This document shows, in pieces, positions 61,378 to 64,000 of a DNA stretch of 64,000 bases. Every line of letters starts with the position of its first letter. Within the stretch, counting starts at the first letter, position 1. Both the position numbers and the translations under genes were made by a program. Origin of the DNA: Mytilisepta virgata (taxonomy: Eukaryota > Mollusca > Bivalvia > Mytilida > Mytilidae); contig CM051514.1 in NCBI GenBank assembly GCA_028015205.1, positions 46,268,150-46,332,149 on the forward strand. Direction: 5' to 3'. Under the pieces are notes generated by a model. It saw only the letters and a program-made list of their open reading frames with translations, had not been told where the DNA came from and ran no database searches.

Positions 61378-61850
61378 AACAGGATATGTACTGCACAATT
61401 GTGGAACCAGGAACAGAAAAAAGGTAAGCCACCATAAAGAAATAGGAAAAAAGGGCAGATAATGTATCAAAGTGATACTCGAAACAAAGGACAGGTACTT
61501 CACATAGTGAAACCAGGAATAGAGAAAATGTACTTCAGGATAATGAAACCAGGAACAGAACGTATGTACCTCACCACAGCGAAACAAGGAATAAAGAACA
61601 TGTAGTTCACCACATTTAGACCAGAAATAGAGAACAGGTTCTGCACCACAGTGAAACCAGGAACAGCGGACATGTACCTCAGCATAGTAAAACCAGGAAC
61701 AGAGCATATGTACTTCACCACAGTGAAACCAGGAACAAATAAAATGTATTGCACCACAGTGAAAACAGCAACAGAGGACAGGTACCTCACAACACTGAAA
61801 CCCGGAACACAGAACAAGTACTTCACCAGAATGGATCCAGAAATATAGAA
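61378..61850 (+). repeat. 36-bp minisatellite, about 13 units
   Basis: The unit is of the form GTGAAACCAGGAACAGAG plus ATGTACTTCACCACA. Because 36 is divisible by three, several frames stay open on both strands: plus KPGTEHMYFTTV-type repeats, and minus VPGFTVVKYICS-type repeats in frames of 117 and 185 codons. Unit divergence is high at the ends. I see no splice sites, signal peptide or other domain to support a gene. Confidence 0.8.
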
Positions 61851-61909
61851 CAACCGCTTTATTCACAAAATGTTTTAGACGCAATATCAGACTTTTAAAA
61901 GCCATAATG

Positions 61910-64000
61910 CAATGTTACGAACGAATTTACTCCTAAGAATTTTTGTCACAATGAAAGACTGTGGGTATTATATCGAGAAGAATCAAACAAAACAAGTTAT
62001 ACACTATCCTGACTCCCGGTTGTTTTTGTATTTGTTTTCTGTTTACTTCTTGTCAAGTTATCGTGGACCTTTCCTGTGATTCCATATATTGTCCATTTTT
62101 TCTGAGAAGGGTAAAGATTTCATTCATTTATTAGTACAAATGGTTTACTTGTACTTCACTTCGTAAGAATTTAGTTTTCCCACTGTACGGATATTTATAC
62201 AGAATCTAAATGAAATACATTGTAATCTTTCCGATCTTTAATTATGCAATTTAAATTATACAACAAACAACAAAACAAATGTTTTGCTGTTGGGAATACA
62301 TTCTGTAAAATGATATAATGAGTTTTTGTAGCCTTTTGAACTGATACCAAAACAATTTTGTTAATTGAATCAAACCAGTTTTAGATGACAAAAGCAATTT
62401 ACAAAATTTCCCAAGACAGACATACGATCCAATTACAGCGATCGTTTTCCCGCCCTTAATTTGTGTAAAATGCGGGATTGTCACACCAGTATAAGGTTAA
62501 CCAATGGATAAATTCCAAAGAAAATTTGTTGACAACATGTTATGTAAAAAATGTGGACTTCAGGGAATATTTCGTAAAAATAAATTATCTAAAAGATCCA
62601 GTCGTTACTTAATGTGAGAAGCTGACAGGTAAACATCCACTAGCAATCTTTTCTTATTACAGAAAAAAGATGCAGATGACATTTGCCAGATTTCTACACG
62701 TTTAATTATTAAATAGCTTGAAGATAAATCATTGGTGGAGTGGCTGATATATAGTGCTTATAAGTCTATTCACTCTATGACTATAGAGAGTATTGCGCTC
62801 AATCCAAGAATCAGCAAGGGATTTTTAAAGAGATTAATTTTCTTAAATATACATACGATACAAATCAAAATTATACAAAATTAATCTCCACAACGAAGCC
62901 GGAAGACTGTGGGTAAATTCCAGAAGATCAAAAGCCAGTGACAAGTCGAATTCGTGGTTGAGAAGTGTGAACTCAAAAAAGAACTCAATTTATACGTTTT
63001 ATTTTTACTACTTATGATAATTATTATCGAGACAAATTTATATATACTTTCAACTGTACATGAATTTACAAATGTTTTAATAATCAGGCGACAGATGACA
63101 CCGCTACCCAAAATCAAGTCCCTTGGTCCCATGTCCATACCAGAAACAAATTAAAATTTTTATGTGCGAATAGAAAGACTAACACTAATTCCAGAGTAGT
63201 TTGACCATACTTTGGGTACCATTATAATACACGTGTATTAAGATGTACTTCCTGCCGTTTGAATCCTCTTTATATTGGATTCAGTGTCTCTCTGTAGTAC
63301 AGCTGCTTGTGCTTTTCCCAACTTTGTAAGCATTTGAATTTTCAGATTTAACAGATTTTTTTCCCGTTATATTTTGACTCATTTTAAATCGTTTTTCTAG
63401 GTCGTCTTCTTCATAGGTACACAATTAATGTAGCTGCAATGGTACCCTCCCGGAGCTGTTAGTTCACTTCTAATTTTGTATGGTTTTTCTGTTGTTTTGG
63501 GTTTTCAATGTTTCTCAGTTGTCTTTTGTATCTTGTTTGTTTGTATTGAATTACGATTTTTGGAATGATTCATTGGTAATTTGACAACTTTGTCGAAATT
63601 ATAATAGTTTACTGTAAAAAAGGCCTGTTTCGATTTTACAAAAATGTCAAAAAAGATGGAACACAGTGTCCAGATGTAATATATCTTAGATAAAAAAATA
63701 GCTCTAACAGTTCTTAATTTTCGAAGAAAAGTTCCATCATTCAAGTAGAAATCAACAACTATTGGGGTAAACACTGCGGGGAAATCCCCCAAAAGGACTG
63801 GTACGCGAAAGGACCTCATGTATGCACTGAAGAAAGCATTCGAAGCGTAATGGCCATCTACTTTTGAATTTCTTAATGAAGTTCGATATTAATCCTGCCG
63901 ATCTCGAAATAAATGAGAAACTTTACCAGATTCAGGCCGATATGCCTTTGGTGAATTATTCATAAATTATGATTTTCAGACATTGTACCAATTTATTCTG
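61910..64000. other. Non-coding right end of window
   Basis: AT-rich, with no recognised gene. The part 63400-63830 resembles a dispersed repeat: CCCTCCCGGAGCTGTTAGTT recalls the GCTTACTCTTCCGGAGCACC stretch at 29120, and its 104-codon minus frame has no known domain. Confidence 0.4.

Noticed and set aside
61348..61905. 185-codon minus-strand frame
   Set aside because: It is opened by a 36-bp minisatellite; no independent coding evidence.
63505..63819. 104-codon minus-strand frame (VLLGDFPAVFTPIVVDFYLN)
   Set aside because: No domain is recognised and neighbouring sequence resembles dispersed repeats; I cannot support a gene.
1..64000. CRISPR array, bacterial operons or ribosome binding sites
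   Set aside because: Spliced genes, SINEs and LINE fragments show this is animal nuclear DNA. The tandem repeats have no spacer-like unique segments of constant length.

Overview
The window looks like AT-rich nuclear DNA from a bivalve mollusc, most likely a mytilid mussel. Genes are split into short exons by kilobase-scale introns. There is a C1q-domain gene cluster, and much of the non-coding sequence is made of tRNA-derived SINEs and short elements with ~160-bp tandem cores, ACGG/ACG microsatellites and 3' hairpins, as described for bivalve 'pearl'/Helitron-type elements. The species call is inference; no search was run.

Layout. (1) 1371-13393, minus: the first five coding exons of a PTPN3/PTPN4-type FERM-domain tyrosine phosphatase. 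The start codon is at 13393 and the gene runs off the left edge. A possible CpG/E-box promoter lies near 18.4 kb. (2) 19305-20418: eight ~150-bp satellite units. (3) 22647-26932: a tandem duplication carrying two secreted C1q-domain genes on the plus strand. Each is broken in a different place, and the second also carries a 392-bp mobile element absent from the first. (4) 26.9-41.3 kb: repeat-rich sequence with SINEs, foldback elements and pearl-like elements, plus two exon-like fragments I cannot assign. (5) 41378-58461, minus: a complete 11-exon lysosomal/prostatic-type histidine acid phosphatase of 417 residues, with signal peptide, catalytic RHG and HD motifs and a C-terminal membrane anchor. 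(6) 58.5-64 kb: LINE fragments, hairpins, a tRNA-like SINE head and a 36-bp minisatellite; no gene seen.

The three gene loci do not form a functional unit. The phosphatase with the FERM domain acts in the cytosol under the membrane, the acid phosphatase acts in lysosome or secretory compartments, and the C1q proteins would be secreted lectin-like recognition proteins. The most notable observations are an in-frame TGA in the acid phosphatase tail followed by 18 codons that look like a further cytosolic tail with a tyrosine sorting motif; the C1q pair with complementary lesions; and a shared architecture in several otherwise unrelated mobile-element families, in which one arm of the 3' hairpin is also present near the 5' end.
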